Shown here: positions 38,283-46,718 of the stretch, in pieces
Numbering within the stretch: position 1 is the stretch's first letter
Layout: each line of letters opens with the position of its first letter
NCBI GenBank assembly: GCA_963789535.1
Contig: CAWBKU010000004.1
Span: forward strand, 248,001 to 312,000
Direction: 5' to 3'
DNA: 64,000 nt
From: CAVXHQ01 sp963789535
GTDB lineage: Bacteria; Pseudomonadota; Alphaproteobacteria; Rhodobacterales; Rhodobacteraceae
The notes under the pieces: model-generated
Told to the model about the DNA's origin: nothing
Database searches by the model: none
What the model saw: only the letters and a program-made list of their open reading frames with translations
Translations under genes and position numbers: made by a program

Positions 38283-38393
38283 GATGATCCTTCCAGGGTC
38301 GATCCCGCGCGCAGAGCTTTCCGCCCGAGGGAACCCTCTGGCGGATGGCGTCATGGCTGACGGGATCAGGATGTGTGCGGTGACATTGACGGC

Positions 38394-38421
38394 ATCATAC
38401 CACAAAATCGGCCGTTCTCAA
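38394..38421 (-). promoter_or_regulatory. promoter of carD
   Basis: TTGAGA (38421-38416), 16 bp, TATGAT (38399-38394). Good -10 box; long leader of about 105 nt to carD. Confidence 0.5.
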
Positions 38422-38531
38422 AGCGTCACGCGCGGACATGCCGCAGCGCAACGAAATCAGGCAAATCCTGTCCGTCATCCCCGGCAGCCCCGCGAATCGC
38501 CCGGGGGAAGCGGTGCCGTCGCGGTGTGGCG

Positions 38532-38867
38532 TCAGCCGCCCTCGCCCGCCGCCTCCGAGAAAAGCGCCATCTTGCCGGGCTTGCCGTCCATCTCCTCGGC
38601 GTTCGGCAGCGGATCCTTCTTGGTCACGATGACGGGCCAGAGTTCGGAATACTTGCGGTTGAACTCGACCCATTTCTCCATGTCCGGCTCGGTATCGGGA
38701 CGGATCGCGTCCGCCGGGCATTCGGGTTCGCAAACGCCGCAGTCGATGCACTCGTCGGGATGGATGACGAGCATGTTCTCGCCCTCGTAGAAGCAATCCA
38801 CGGGGCACACCTCGACGCAGTCGGTGTATTTGCAGGCGATGCAGCTATCGTTGACGATATAGGTCAT
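38532..38867 (-). CDS. fdxA: 7Fe ferredoxin FdxA
   Basis: 111 residues. Soluble electron carrier with one 3Fe-4S and one 4Fe-4S cluster. The cysteine spacing CIACKYTDCVEVCPVDCF and CIDCGVCEPECPADAI is that of the Azotobacter-type 7Fe ferredoxins, and the C-terminal tail EKWVEFNRKYSELWPVI is typical. Start at 38867 (MTYIVNDSC); the upstream 38918 start is rejected since family members begin with TYIV. Lies between the S4 gene and carD, an arrangement I know from related bacteria. Confidence 0.95.
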   Translation of the reverse strand: MTYIVNDSCIACKYTDCVEVCPVDCFYEGENMLVIHPDECIDCGVCEPECPADAIRPDTEPDMEKWVEFNRKYSELWPVIVTKKDPLPNAEEMDGKPGKMALFSEAAGEGG

Positions 38868-38918
38868 GGGGGTTCCGGTTCGGCTCTCGGGCCTAGCTAG
38901 ACCGCAGGCCGCGATCAT

Positions 38919-39311
38919 TCAAGACCGCGGCGGGTCACGATGCGCGCGCGCGGCAAAGGCGTCGCGGGTGCGACGGTCGCGGCCCGTGGGGCGCCCCTCG
39001 CCCGCACCCGGTGCGGCAGCCTCGCGCGGCGGCGGCGCGGGCGTCAGGTCGTCGTAGAGGGCCCGCGCCTCGGTCGCCGGGCCGCGCCGCGTGCCGCAGG
39101 CGATGAGGCGCACGACGCGCACCGCATCGCCCTGCGGAAACGTGAGGACGTCGCCCGCGCCGATCGTCCGCGCCGGCTTGGCGGCAGGCTCGGCGTTCAC
39201 CCGCACCCTGCCGCCCGTCACGGCACCGGCGGCAAGGCTGCGCGACTTGAAGAACCGGGCGTGCCAGAGCCATTTGTCGAGGCGGATCGTCTCGCGCGGG
39301 GTGTCGTTCAA
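38919..39311 (-). CDS. RNA-binding S4 domain protein (Hsp15-like)
   Basis: 130 residues. N-terminal S4 domain (about 9-70): TIRLDKWLWHARFFKSRSLAAGAV, GRVRVNAEPAAKPARTIGAGDVLTF. Resembles Hsp15/HslR, which binds stalled 50S subunits. The C-terminal part is Pro/Arg-rich. No ATG exists in a suitable place; a TTG at 39311 gives the usual ten-residue lead and starts just after the helicase stop (39334). The Arg-rich tail would add RNA affinity. Confidence 0.85.
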   Translation of the reverse strand: MNDTPRETIRLDKWLWHARFFKSRSLAAGAVTGGRVRVNAEPAAKPARTIGAGDVLTFPQGDAVRVVRLIACGTRRGPATEARALYDDLTPAPPPREAAAPGAGEGRPTGRDRRTRDAFAARAHRDPPRS

Positions 39312-39333
39312 CGCAACTGAACCGGAGGCGAGA

Positions 39334-42300
39334 TCACTTTGTCTTGAACCCGGCGAGGGCGGCGGCGAAGGGGTTGTCGGGATCGACCGGCTTTTCGTAG
39401 CGCGGCTTCGCCTCGAACTTCTGCGGGCGCTCGTCGGGCTTGCCCTTCGGGCCATCGCCCCGCGGCCCCCCTTTGCGGCCCTGTCGCGGGTCGTCGCCGC
39501 GCGCGCCCTTGGGCTTGCCCGGACCGCGCCGGTTCGGGCCGTCTCGGGCACCCTCGGCGCGGCCCTCCTGTGGGGCACCGGGCACGGCGTCGGCCTGCCC
39601 GCGCGGAGGCCGCCCGCCCTGCGCGCGGCGCGGGCCGCGCCCGGCCCAGGTAAAGGTATAGAAGGTCTCACGCTCGGCGGCGACGGCCTCGGGCGGCACC
39701 TCGACGGGGATGTCGGGAGGGGTCTCGACGGGCACCTCGACCGGTGGCGCGGGCGGTGCCTCAGGGGGGGTGTCGGTCGGCGCCTCTGCGGGCGGCAGGG
39801 CGGGTTCCTCGACGGGGGGTGCCGCGGGCGCCTCGGCCGGGGTGTCGTCGGGGGCCTCGACCGGCGTGTCGGCGGGCGTGTCGTCCGGCGCCTCGAGCGG
39901 TGGCTCGACGGGGGTCTCGTCCGGGGTCTGGGCGGGCGTTTCGTCCGGTGTCTCGACGGGAGTTTCGTCGGGCGTTTCGTCGGGCGTCGGCGTCGGTGCC
40001 CCGACCGGCGGGGAAACCGCAGCCACCGCCTTCACCTTGTCGCGCTCGCCCTTTTCGGCCTTGTAGCCAAGGCCCTCCATCAACCCGGCAAAGGCCTCGA
40101 GGGAGAGGCCGGTGATCGAGAGCATGTCGGGCACCGCCTCGAATCCGGCGCGGCTGTCGCGGTCGCGCAGCATGTCGGCGAGGCGTTCGAGCATGTCGAT
40201 CCGGATCGCCCGCTCGCCCGCGGCGCGGTAGCCGGCCATCGCGAAATAGCCGGGCGGCACGCCCTTGGCGGCAGGCACGGTGACGACGCCCGGCGGCGGA
40301 CTTTCGGGGAACTCGGCGTGGCCCTTGGCCAGCGACCACAGCACGAGGCGCAGCCGCGTCGGCGCCGGTTTCAGGAGCGGCGGCTGGAACACCGTGAACT
40401 GTCCGAACCGGATCGCATGCTTGCGCAGCGCGCCCCGCGCCTCCTGATCGAGGGCCTTCACGTCCTCGGCGACATCGCCGCGCGGCAGGATCCCGAAACC
40501 CTCGACGAGGCGGAACGCGAACCCCTTGGCAAGGCCGGTCAGCGTCTCGTCGGCCTCGAGCGCCAGAAGAGGCTCCATCGCGGCGGCGATCCTGCGGTCG
40601 ATGAAATGCTGCAACCGGCGCTGCACCTTGGCGATGACCTCCGGCCCCGCCTCTTCGTCGACGAAGGGCTGGGCGAGCGGTTTCAGCGGGCCGGCGCCGG
40701 GGACGAGTTTGCCCACCGCCGCGCTGCCCCACATCAGGCCGCCCTGCTCGGTGAAATCCATCTCGGTATCGGGCGCGTTGTAGAACCGGTCCGCCCGCAG
40801 GTGGAATTGCGGCGCGAGGGCCTGCGCCGTCGCCTGCCGCAGGGTGCGCGCCTCGTCCGGCGTGCCGGTCTTGTCCATCCGGAACCGGAACCCCTCGAGA
40901 CGCCCGACGAATTCTCCTTCGACGGTCACGTCACCCTTGTCGCCGACTTCTGCCACCAGAACGTCCTTCTGTTTGAGCCGCCGGGCGAGAACGCTCGTCC
41001 GCCGGTCCACGAATCTTTGGGTCAACGCGCCGTGCAGCGCATCCGACAGGCGATCTTCTACCGCGCGCGTCGCGTCGCGCCAATGGCTTTCGTCCCGGGT
41101 CCAGCCCCTGCGCTGCGCCACATAGGTCCAGGTGCGGATATAGGCGAGGCGTTTGGACAGCGTGTCGATGTCGCCATCGGTGCGGTCGATACGGGCCATC
41201 TGCCGGTCGAGGTAGTCGTCGGGAACGACCCCTTTTTCATGCAGGTATTCAAAGATTTGCGTGAGGAGTGCCGCATGTTCCGGGCGGCTGATACCGCGAA
41301 AATCCGGCACCCGTGCCACGTCCCACAAAAGCTCGACGGACGGCCCGTCCGAGGCACGGGCGAGAACCTGCGCATCGCCGCTCATCGCCTTGAGGGCGGC
41401 AAGGTCGTCGCTCTCGCGCACACGGCTCAGCCAGGGGTCATCGGTGCGCTCCTCGAGGGTCTGGATCAACCGCTTGATGCTGCCGAATTGCAGGCGCGCG
41501 TTGCGCCATTGCAGTTTCTGCACGGGGCGGAACTGGTGGTTCTCGATGGCGCCGATCTCGGCCTCGTCGAGGGGGGGCGCCTCGCCGGTGACGCCGAAGG
41601 TGCCGTCGTTCATGTGCCGCCCGGCGCGCCCGGCGATCTGCGCCAGTTCGTCGGCGGCGAGGTGGCGCATCCGCACCCCGTCGAACTTCACCAGACTGGA
41701 AAACGCCACGTGGTCGATATCGAGGTTCAGGCCCATGCCGATGGCGTCCGTCGCGACGAGGTAGTCGACGTCGCCGTTCTGATACATCTCGACCTGCGCG
41801 TTGCGGGTGCGCGGCGACAGGGCGCCCATCACGACGGCGGCACCGCCCTTGGTCCGGCGGATCAGCTCGGCGATGGCATAGACGTTTTCAACCGAAAACC
41901 CGACGATCGCGGCCCGTTCCGGCATCCGGCTTATCTTTTTCGAACCTGTATAGGTCAGCGTGCTGAACCGCTCGCGCCCCAAGAACTGCGCCCCGGGCAC
42001 CAGCGCGGCGATGGCGGGCCGCATCGTGTTCGACCCCATGAACAGCGTCTCGTGCAGGCCGCGGGCGTGCAGCAGGCGATCGGTGAAGACGTGCCCCCGC
42101 TCGAAATCGGCGCAAAGCTGGATCTCGTCGACGGCGAGGAAATCGCAGCCCATCCCCTCGGGCATCGCCTCGACGGTGCAGACCCAATAGGCGGTGCGCG
42201 GCGGCACGATCCGCTCCTCGCCGGTGACGAGCGCCACGACGGAGGGACCGCGCAGCGCGACGATGCGGTCATAGACCTCACGCGCGAGCAGGCGCAGCGG

Positions 42301-42405
42301 CAGGCCGATGATGCCCGTGCGGTGCGCCAGCATCCGCAGAATCGCATAATGCGTCTTGCCGGTGTTGGTCGGGCCGAGGACGGCGGTGATGCGGGACGGC
42401 TGCAT
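39334..42405 (-). CDS. SUV3-like DExH RNA helicase with a repetitive acidic and basic tail
   Basis: 1023 residues. The first ~450 residues are a superfamily 2 helicase related to mitochondrial SUV3: Walker A GPTNTGKTH (11-19), VDEIQ in the DExH position, TDAIGMGLNLDIDH, and QIAGRAGRH. SUV3 unwinds RNA for degradation. The middle holds a conserved alpha-rich part. From about residue 790 there is a Pro/Glu/Asp/Thr repeat (many DETP, DDTP, EAPDD units, ~100 residues), then an Arg/Gly-rich basic stretch (GRGPRRAQGGRPPRG and following) and a short conserved end NPFAAALAGFKTK. The tail probably binds RNA or partners. Confidence 0.88.
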   Translation of the reverse strand: MQPSRITAVLGPTNTGKTHYAILRMLAHRTGIIGLPLRLLAREVYDRIVALRGPSVVALVTGEERIVPPRTAYWVCTVEAMPEGMGCDFLAVDEIQLCADFERGHVFTDRLLHARGLHETLFMGSNTMRPAIAALVPGAQFLGRERFSTLTYTGSKKISRMPERAAIVGFSVENVYAIAELIRRTKGGAAVVMGALSPRTRNAQVEMYQNGDVDYLVATDAIGMGLNLDIDHVAFSSLVKFDGVRMRHLAADELAQIAGRAGRHMNDGTFGVTGEAPPLDEAEIGAIENHQFRPVQKLQWRNARLQFGSIKRLIQTLEERTDDPWLSRVRESDDLAALKAMSGDAQVLARASDGPSVELLWDVARVPDFRGISRPEHAALLTQIFEYLHEKGVVPDDYLDRQMARIDRTDGDIDTLSKRLAYIRTWTYVAQRRGWTRDESHWRDATRAVEDRLSDALHGALTQRFVDRRTSVLARRLKQKDVLVAEVGDKGDVTVEGEFVGRLEGFRFRMDKTGTPDEARTLRQATAQALAPQFHLRADRFYNAPDTEMDFTEQGGLMWGSAAVGKLVPGAGPLKPLAQPFVDEEAGPEVIAKVQRRLQHFIDRRIAAAMEPLLALEADETLTGLAKGFAFRLVEGFGILPRGDVAEDVKALDQEARGALRKHAIRFGQFTVFQPPLLKPAPTRLRLVLWSLAKGHAEFPESPPPGVVTVPAAKGVPPGYFAMAGYRAAGERAIRIDMLERLADMLRDRDSRAGFEAVPDMLSITGLSLEAFAGLMEGLGYKAEKGERDKVKAVAAVSPPVGAPTPTPDETPDETPVETPDETPAQTPDETPVEPPLEAPDDTPADTPVEAPDDTPAEAPAAPPVEEPALPPAEAPTDTPPEAPPAPPVEVPVETPPDIPVEVPPEAVAAERETFYTFTWAGRGPRRAQGGRPPRGQADAVPGAPQEGRAEGARDGPNRRGPGKPKGARGDDPRQGRKGGPRGDGPKGKPDERPQKFEAKPRYEKPVDPDNPFAAALAGFKTK

Positions 42406-42464
42406 GGCGGTGGCCTGCCTGAGGGGGCGCCCGACGGAAAGGGCGCGGAAGGGGGCAGGAAACG

Positions 42465-43037
42465 CTAGAGGGCGCGGCCTTCGAGTTGATCCGACAGGCG
42501 CCGCGCGACCTCGGCCGATTCGGCGTCGCCGGGATAGATCGCGAGCAGGCGCCGGAACACCTCGAGGGCGTCCTCTTCCCGCCCGAGTTCCGCAAGGATC
42601 AGACCGAACCCCTGCAAAGCATTGAAATGCTGCGGATTCCTCAAGAGAACCTCGCGGAGGTCATCGAGCGCGGGGCCGATGTCGCCGTTCAGGTAATAGG
42701 CGGTCGCCCGCCCCTGCCACGCCTCTGTATAGGCCGGATCCCAGTCGATGGCGGCGGTGAAATGCTCGATCGCGGCAACCGGGTCGCTCGCCTCGAGGGC
42801 GTCCTCGCCCCGCCGCAACAGCAGGTCCATCGCGGGCGAGCCGCTTTTGGACCATTCGGTCATGATCTCGGTGGCGATGCGCGCGGCCATCGGCCCCTCC
42901 GCCTCGCGCAACTGGGCCATCAGGTCGTCGACCCGTTCCTGGTTAACCGCCTGTTGGGCAGTTGCAGGTATGGAAAACCCGACTGACAGCACGAGTGCCG
43001 CAACGGTAAGGAGAAAGGTGTGTGACGCGGCTTTCAT
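42465..43037 (-). CDS. secreted tetratricopeptide-repeat protein
   Basis: 190 residues. Signal peptide (LLTVAALVLSVGFSIPATAQ). Three TPR motifs follow: SPAMDLLLRRGEDALEASDPVAA, IDWDPAYTEAWQGRATAYYLNGD, LLRNPQHFNALQGFGLILAELG shown here in parts, each about 34 residues apart, then IYPGDAESAEVARRL. Such proteins are periplasmic scaffolds; partner unknown. Divergent from the SCP2 gene with a 111-bp gap. Confidence 0.85.
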   Translation of the reverse strand: MKAASHTFLLTVAALVLSVGFSIPATAQQAVNQERVDDLMAQLREAEGPMAARIATEIMTEWSKSGSPAMDLLLRRGEDALEASDPVAAIEHFTAAIDWDPAYTEAWQGRATAYYLNGDIGPALDDLREVLLRNPQHFNALQGFGLILAELGREEDALEVFRRLLAIYPGDAESAEVARRLSDQLEGRAL

Positions 43038-43148
43038 GATCGGGAATGTAGCCTATCTTGGGGCCGATACCAGAGGGTCGGGGCGAAAGCCTGCGTGGAA
43101 CGGCCCAACATTCGGCAGGTAGGCCGTCACATTCGGGAAAGGAACGAC

Positions 43149-43439
43149 ATGAGCGATATCGTAACCGAGGCGGTCGCCGCCCTGAGCGCCAAGATGGCGG
43201 GCGCCGGATTCGACGGCACCGCCAAGTTCGTGATCGAGGACGAAGGCACACTCATGATCGAGGGCGAGGAGGTGCGCGCGGGCGACGACGACGCCGAGGT
43301 GACGCTGACCGCCGATGCCGACACGTTCCGCTCGATCCTCGACGGCTCGCTCAACCCGACCTCGGCATTCATGACCGGCAAACTCTCGGTCGACGGCGAC
43401 ATGGGGGCGGCGATGCGCCTCTCCGGCGTTCTGGCCTGA
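43149..43439 (+). CDS. SCP2 sterol-binding domain protein
   Basis: 96 residues, a single SCP2 domain: MAGAGFDGTAKFVIEDEG, LMIEGEEVRAGDDDAEVTLTADADT cut at VTLTADADTF, and the conserved NPTSAFMTGKLSVDGDMGAAMRL end. SCP2 proteins bind lipids or acyl-CoA in a hydrophobic tunnel. Start at 43149 has AAAGGA upstream. Seven bases before the hydrolase gene, so co-transcribed. Confidence 0.88.
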   Translation: MSDIVTEAVAALSAKMAGAGFDGTAKFVIEDEGTLMIEGEEVRAGDDDAEVTLTADADTFRSILDGSLNPTSAFMTGKLSVDGDMGAAMRLSGVLA

Positions 43440-43446
43440 TCGGTCG

Positions 43447-44433
43447 ATGCCCGCCGACGGAACCTTCGATGCGCTGGGCGATGCCGCGGGCGATATCGCG
43501 GCGGCGCCCTATTTCGCGGCCCTCGCCGAGGGTCCGTCGGATGGGCACGCCGTCTGGCTGACCGCCAGCGACGGGGTGCGGGTGCGCGCCGTCGTCTGGG
43601 GCAAGGGGGCGCCGAAGGGGACGATCCTGCTGTTCCCCGGGCGCACCGAATACGCCGAGAAATATGGCCGCGCCGCCGCCGAAATGCAGCAGCGCGGCTA
43701 TGCCACCGTGTCGATCGACTGGCGCGGTCAGGGCATCGCCGACCGTTCGCTCGGCAACCGGGCGATCGGCCATGTCGGCGACTTTGCCGAATATCAGCGC
43801 GACGTCGCGGCCCTGATGGCCTTCGTGCGCGCCGAGAACCTGCCCGAACCGCTCTATCTGCTCGCCCATTCGATGGGCGGCTGCATCGGCCTGCGGTCGC
43901 TGCTCGCGGGGCTGCCGGTCGCCGCCGTGGGCTTTACCGGGCCGATGTGGGGCGTGCAGATGGTGCCGCGGATGCGGCCCGTCGCGTGGACGCTGTCGAC
44001 ATTGTCGCGCCCCCTCGGCCTGACCGGGCGCCGCACACCGGGCCAGATCGACGAGACCTATGTGCTGCGCAGCCCCTTCGAGGGCAATGCGCTGACCACG
44101 GACGCCGAAACCTGGGACTGGATGCAGGACCACCTCCGGACCCAGCCCGATCTGGCGCTCGGCGGCGCCTCGCTCGGCTGGCTGAACGCCGCGCTGCGCG
44201 AGATGTGGGCGCTGAACCGGATGCCCTCGCCCGACGTGCCCTGTCTGACGGCACTCGGCACCCTCGAGACGATCGTCGACGTGGGCCGCATCCGGGCCCG
44301 CATGGCCGCCTGGCCACGCGGCGACCTCTGGGTGATCGACGGCGCCGGGCACGAGATCATGATGGAGAAGGCGGCGGTGCGTTCCGATCTCTATGACCGT
44401 CTGGACACGCTCTTCACGAGCGCCCGCCGCTAG
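43447..44433 (+). CDS. alpha/beta hydrolase (serine aminopeptidase S33 / lysophospholipase-like)
   Basis: 328 residues. Monoacylglycerol-lipase-like fold: oxyanion region LLFPGRTEYAEKYGR, DWRGQGIADR, nucleophile Ser142 in AHSMGGC, and a C-terminal GAGHEIMME with the catalytic histidine. The family hydrolyses lysophospholipids or monoacylglycerols, which fits the neighbouring SCP2 lipid-binding protein. Ends in the CTAG overlap with the aldolase gene. Confidence 0.85.
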   Translation: MPADGTFDALGDAAGDIAAAPYFAALAEGPSDGHAVWLTASDGVRVRAVVWGKGAPKGTILLFPGRTEYAEKYGRAAAEMQQRGYATVSIDWRGQGIADRSLGNRAIGHVGDFAEYQRDVAALMAFVRAENLPEPLYLLAHSMGGCIGLRSLLAGLPVAAVGFTGPMWGVQMVPRMRPVAWTLSTLSRPLGLTGRRTPGQIDETYVLRSPFEGNALTTDAETWDWMQDHLRTQPDLALGGASLGWLNAALREMWALNRMPSPDVPCLTALGTLETIVDVGRIRARMAAWPRGDLWVIDGAGHEIMMEKAAVRSDLYDRLDTLFTSARR

Positions 44434-45188
44434 AGCGCCCTGATCCCCTTTGCCGCCGCCATGGCACCCGCCCGCATCCACGTATGCTCTGACGCCAGAA
44501 CGAAGACGGTGATGCCGAATTTCGTCCAGGCGGCGGCTGCCGCCGGGTCCGGCACCCAGCTTGCATAGGCCTTGCCCGCCGCCCTGGCCGCCGCGCCGAT
44601 CCGCGCAAGGGCGGCGTCGAGGTCGGGCGAGCCCACGGCGGTCTGGCCATAGCCGACGCTGAGGTCCGCCGGCCCGGCAAAGAGCGCGTCGATGCCCGCG
44701 ACCGCGGCGATGTCCTCGACCGCGTCGACGCCCTCGGGTTCCTCGATCTGGGCGATCACGATGGTCGCTGCGTCCTGCGCCAGCACCTCGGCCATGGGGC
44801 GCGTGGCGAACCCCGCCCAGCGGGTCGAACCGGCATAGCCCCGCCCGCCGCGTCCGAAATGTGCCGCCTTTGCAACCGCTTGCGCATCGCTGACCGAGGC
44901 GACGTGCGGCACCACCACCCCCACCGCACCGGCATCCAGCGCCTGCAACACCAGATCCGGCCGCGCCGCACCGACCCGCACCAGCAGCGGAAAGTCGAGC
45001 GCGCGGCCGATGCCGAGGCAGGCGTCGAGGTCGCGGCGTCCGAACGGCGCATGCTCGCTGTCCAGAATGGCGAAATCGAGCCCCGATTGCGCCAGCACCT
45101 CGATCACCGACACATCCGGCGTCTTGACGAACGTCGACGACAGATACTCCCCCGCCGCCATCCGCCCCTTCAGTCCCTCGATCCGCAT
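44430..45188 (-). CDS. HpcH/HpaI family aldolase
   Basis: 252 residues, a class II (metal-dependent) 2-oxoacid aldolase barrel. Visible motifs: FAILDSEHAPFGRRDL, PLLVRVG, ALDAGAVGVVVPHVASVSDA, IVIAQIEEPEGVDAVEDIA and DALFAGPADLSVGYGQ. The metal ligands should be the Glu in QIEEPEG and the Asp in GPADLS. The substrate (for example 4-hydroxy-2-oxoheptanedioate or a related hydroxy-oxoacid) cannot be told. Start at 45188 follows AGGGGGCGGG; an ATG at 45212 is possible. Confidence 0.85.
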   Translation of the reverse strand: MRIEGLKGRMAAGEYLSSTFVKTPDVSVIEVLAQSGLDFAILDSEHAPFGRRDLDACLGIGRALDFPLLVRVGAARPDLVLQALDAGAVGVVVPHVASVSDAQAVAKAAHFGRGGRGYAGSTRWAGFATRPMAEVLAQDAATIVIAQIEEPEGVDAVEDIAAVAGIDALFAGPADLSVGYGQTAVGSPDLDAALARIGAAARAAGKAYASWVPDPAAAAAWTKFGITVFVLASEHTWMRAGAMAAAKGIRAL

Positions 45189-45229
45189 CCCGCCCCCTGC
45201 CGCATCCTGCACCCGTCCGGCGCACCTAC

Positions 45230-45258
45230 TTGACCACCCGCCCCGCCCCGCTTAGGAC
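45230..45258 (+). promoter_or_regulatory. promoter of tRNA-Cys
   Basis: TTGACC (45230-45235), 17 bp, TAGGAC (45253-45258), ending 10 bases before the tRNA. Confidence 0.6.
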
Positions 45259-45268
45259 GATTTCGAGA

Positions 45269-45342
45269 GGCGAGTTGGCGGAGAGGTTACGCAGCGGATT
45301 GCAAATCCGTGTAGACCGGTTCGATTCCGGTACTCGCCTCCA
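45269..45342 (+). tRNA. tRNA-Cys (anticodon GCA)
   Basis: 74 nt with encoded CCA. Acceptor GGCGAGT pairs with ACTCGCC, T arm GGTTCGATTCC, anticodon GCA in GATTGCAAATCC, and the discriminator is T as expected for cysteine. Its 3' half from base 45296 is the left attachment site of the integrated element, which restored the gene on insertion. Confidence 0.96.
45296..45342 (+). repeat. attL, 47-bp direct repeat in tRNA-Cys
   Basis: Identical to 53571-53617; begins GGATTGCAAATCC and ends ACTCGCCTCCA. Bases just outside differ between the two copies (C versus T before, T versus G after). Confidence 0.95.
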
Positions 45343-45415
45343 TTTACAATCAGACACTTAGCGTCAGACTGCAAGGGCGGCGGCGTCCATTTTACAGGGC
45401 GTTTTACAATTCCGT

Positions 45416-46492
45416 TCACGCTCTGCCCTCCCGCGACCGGTTGAGTAGGGTCAGAACCTCGTCGGTTTCCGCCGCCGAAACCTGCGCATACCGCTCGATC
45501 ATCGCGGCGGCAGTGCGCAGCGACCACCCCATGCACCCGGCAATTTGAGACAGCGACAGACCGGCGCGCAACAGCCGCGTGGCCGCGGTGCCACGGGCAT
45601 CATAGAGGCGCAGGTCATAGCCTATGGCATCGGGGGTGAGGCCCACGCGGTCGCGCCAGAGGCGCACCACTTGCGAGGCGCGGCTCTCGGTTAGCGGCGC
45701 ACCGCTCGCATTGGCGAGGATCAGCAGGCGGTCTGACGGCGTGTCATCGAGGACGGCGGCCATGGCCTGACTGACAGGCACAAATGCCGACTGGCCGCGC
45801 TTGTTCGTCTTAATGCGAATGCGCCGCCCCCCGGGGGTGGGTTCGACATGCGCGCGCGACAAGCGGATGAGGTCGCCCGGTCGCATTCCGGTTTCGCAGG
45901 CGGCGGTCAGGATCCGACCCACCCAGGGCGGTGCCGCCGCCTTCACCATCGCCACCTGCGCAGGCGACCAGACGACGTCCGACCGATCTGACCGATAGAC
46001 CTTCTTGAAGCTGCAATGATGTTCCTTGAGGCGCCCGGCCTCCATCGCCCAATTCAACAGGCGCGTGACCACCGTTCCGGCGTAATCATATTGCTTCGGC
46101 GAATGCACCCACTGCGACCGCCATTCATTAACGACGATGCGCGATTCCGCCTCCTCGAACATGCCAATCGGGGCTTGCGAAAACTCTGCCGCAAAGCGTT
46201 CGGTCCACTTTCGGTAGTCCTGACGGGTCCGCGGCTTGAGCGAGAGAAATTCGGCCGACCCGATATAGGCGTCGACCAGCGGCCCCATTTTAGCACGGTC
46301 GACCTTTGGCCGGGCGGCGGCGACGGCGGCGGCATATGCCGCGAAGAATGCAGCGTCCTTGGGCATCGGGCGGACGTCTTTCCAGAAGCCCGTTCCCTTC
46401 CGCCCGCGCAGCGAGAAGTAGTATAGCACGGCACCATCGGCGAGCCGCGCCCGCACCCGGTGGACCTCTGGAGGCAGGCTACCTCGCTGCAC
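45416..46492 (-). CDS. int: tyrosine-type site-specific integrase
   Basis: 358 residues from the GTG at 46492. N-terminal SAM-like core-binding domain (about 90-190) and C-terminal catalytic domain with the first arginine in CETGMRPGDLIRL, box II LYDARGTAATRLL and the nucleophile tyrosine in MIERYAQV. Two family positions are changed: Y in place of H in the usual H-D-L-R, and W for H in GCMGWSLRT; both changes occur in some active recombinases. It lies 73 bp from attL, as expected. The GTG start overlaps the previous gene by 14 bp; an ATG at 46564 would overlap by 86 bp and adds an unlikely leader. Confidence 0.9.
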   Translation of the reverse strand: MQRGSLPPEVHRVRARLADGAVLYYFSLRGRKGTGFWKDVRPMPKDAAFFAAYAAAVAAARPKVDRAKMGPLVDAYIGSAEFLSLKPRTRQDYRKWTERFAAEFSQAPIGMFEEAESRIVVNEWRSQWVHSPKQYDYAGTVVTRLLNWAMEAGRLKEHHCSFKKVYRSDRSDVVWSPAQVAMVKAAAPPWVGRILTAACETGMRPGDLIRLSRAHVEPTPGGRRIRIKTNKRGQSAFVPVSQAMAAVLDDTPSDRLLILANASGAPLTESRASQVVRLWRDRVGLTPDAIGYDLRLYDARGTAATRLLRAGLSLSQIAGCMGWSLRTAAAMIERYAQVSAAETDEVLTLLNRSREGRA

Positions 46493-46718
46493 GGCCCGCC
46501 ACCCAATCGGCGGTGAGGGCGCCGGGTGCGCCGTCAGCACGCGGCACGAGGCCTTGCGCTTCATCGAGGCGCCGCCGCACGAGTGCGGTGTCATAGAACC
46601 CCCGCCGCCCAGGCAGGGGCGAAATGCGCAGGTCGGCACACCATTGGCGGAACGCGGCATTGGCGCCCGAATAGCCCATCTTGGTCGCCAGCGCGTCGGT
46701 CGAGATGATATCAAGCAC
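46479..46718 (-). CDS. excisionase-like helix-turn-helix protein
   Basis: 79 residues from a GTG at 46718 with GGGGAGGG upstream; an in-frame ATG at 46772 would lie deep inside the previous gene. The sequence LATKMGYSGANAAFRQWC, ISPLPGRRGFYDTALVRRRLDEAQ looks like the winged-helix or HTH proteins that precede integrases in proteobacterial islands (recognise site, then a tryptophan-like turn and a RRR helix). Likely directionality factor for the integrase; inferred from position and size. Confidence 0.6.
   Translation of the reverse strand: MLDIISTDALATKMGYSGANAAFRQWCADLRISPLPGRRGFYDTALVRRRLDEAQGLVPRADGAPGALTADWVAGRAAR

Noticed and set aside
39091..42468. A 1125-residue open frame on the plus strand
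   Set aside because: Antisense to the helicase and S4 gene; composition is His/Arg-rich with no motif.
46493..46564. ATG at 46564 as the integrase start
   Set aside because: It would overlap the excisionase-like gene by 86 bp and encode a non-conserved leader; the GTG at 46492 fits better.
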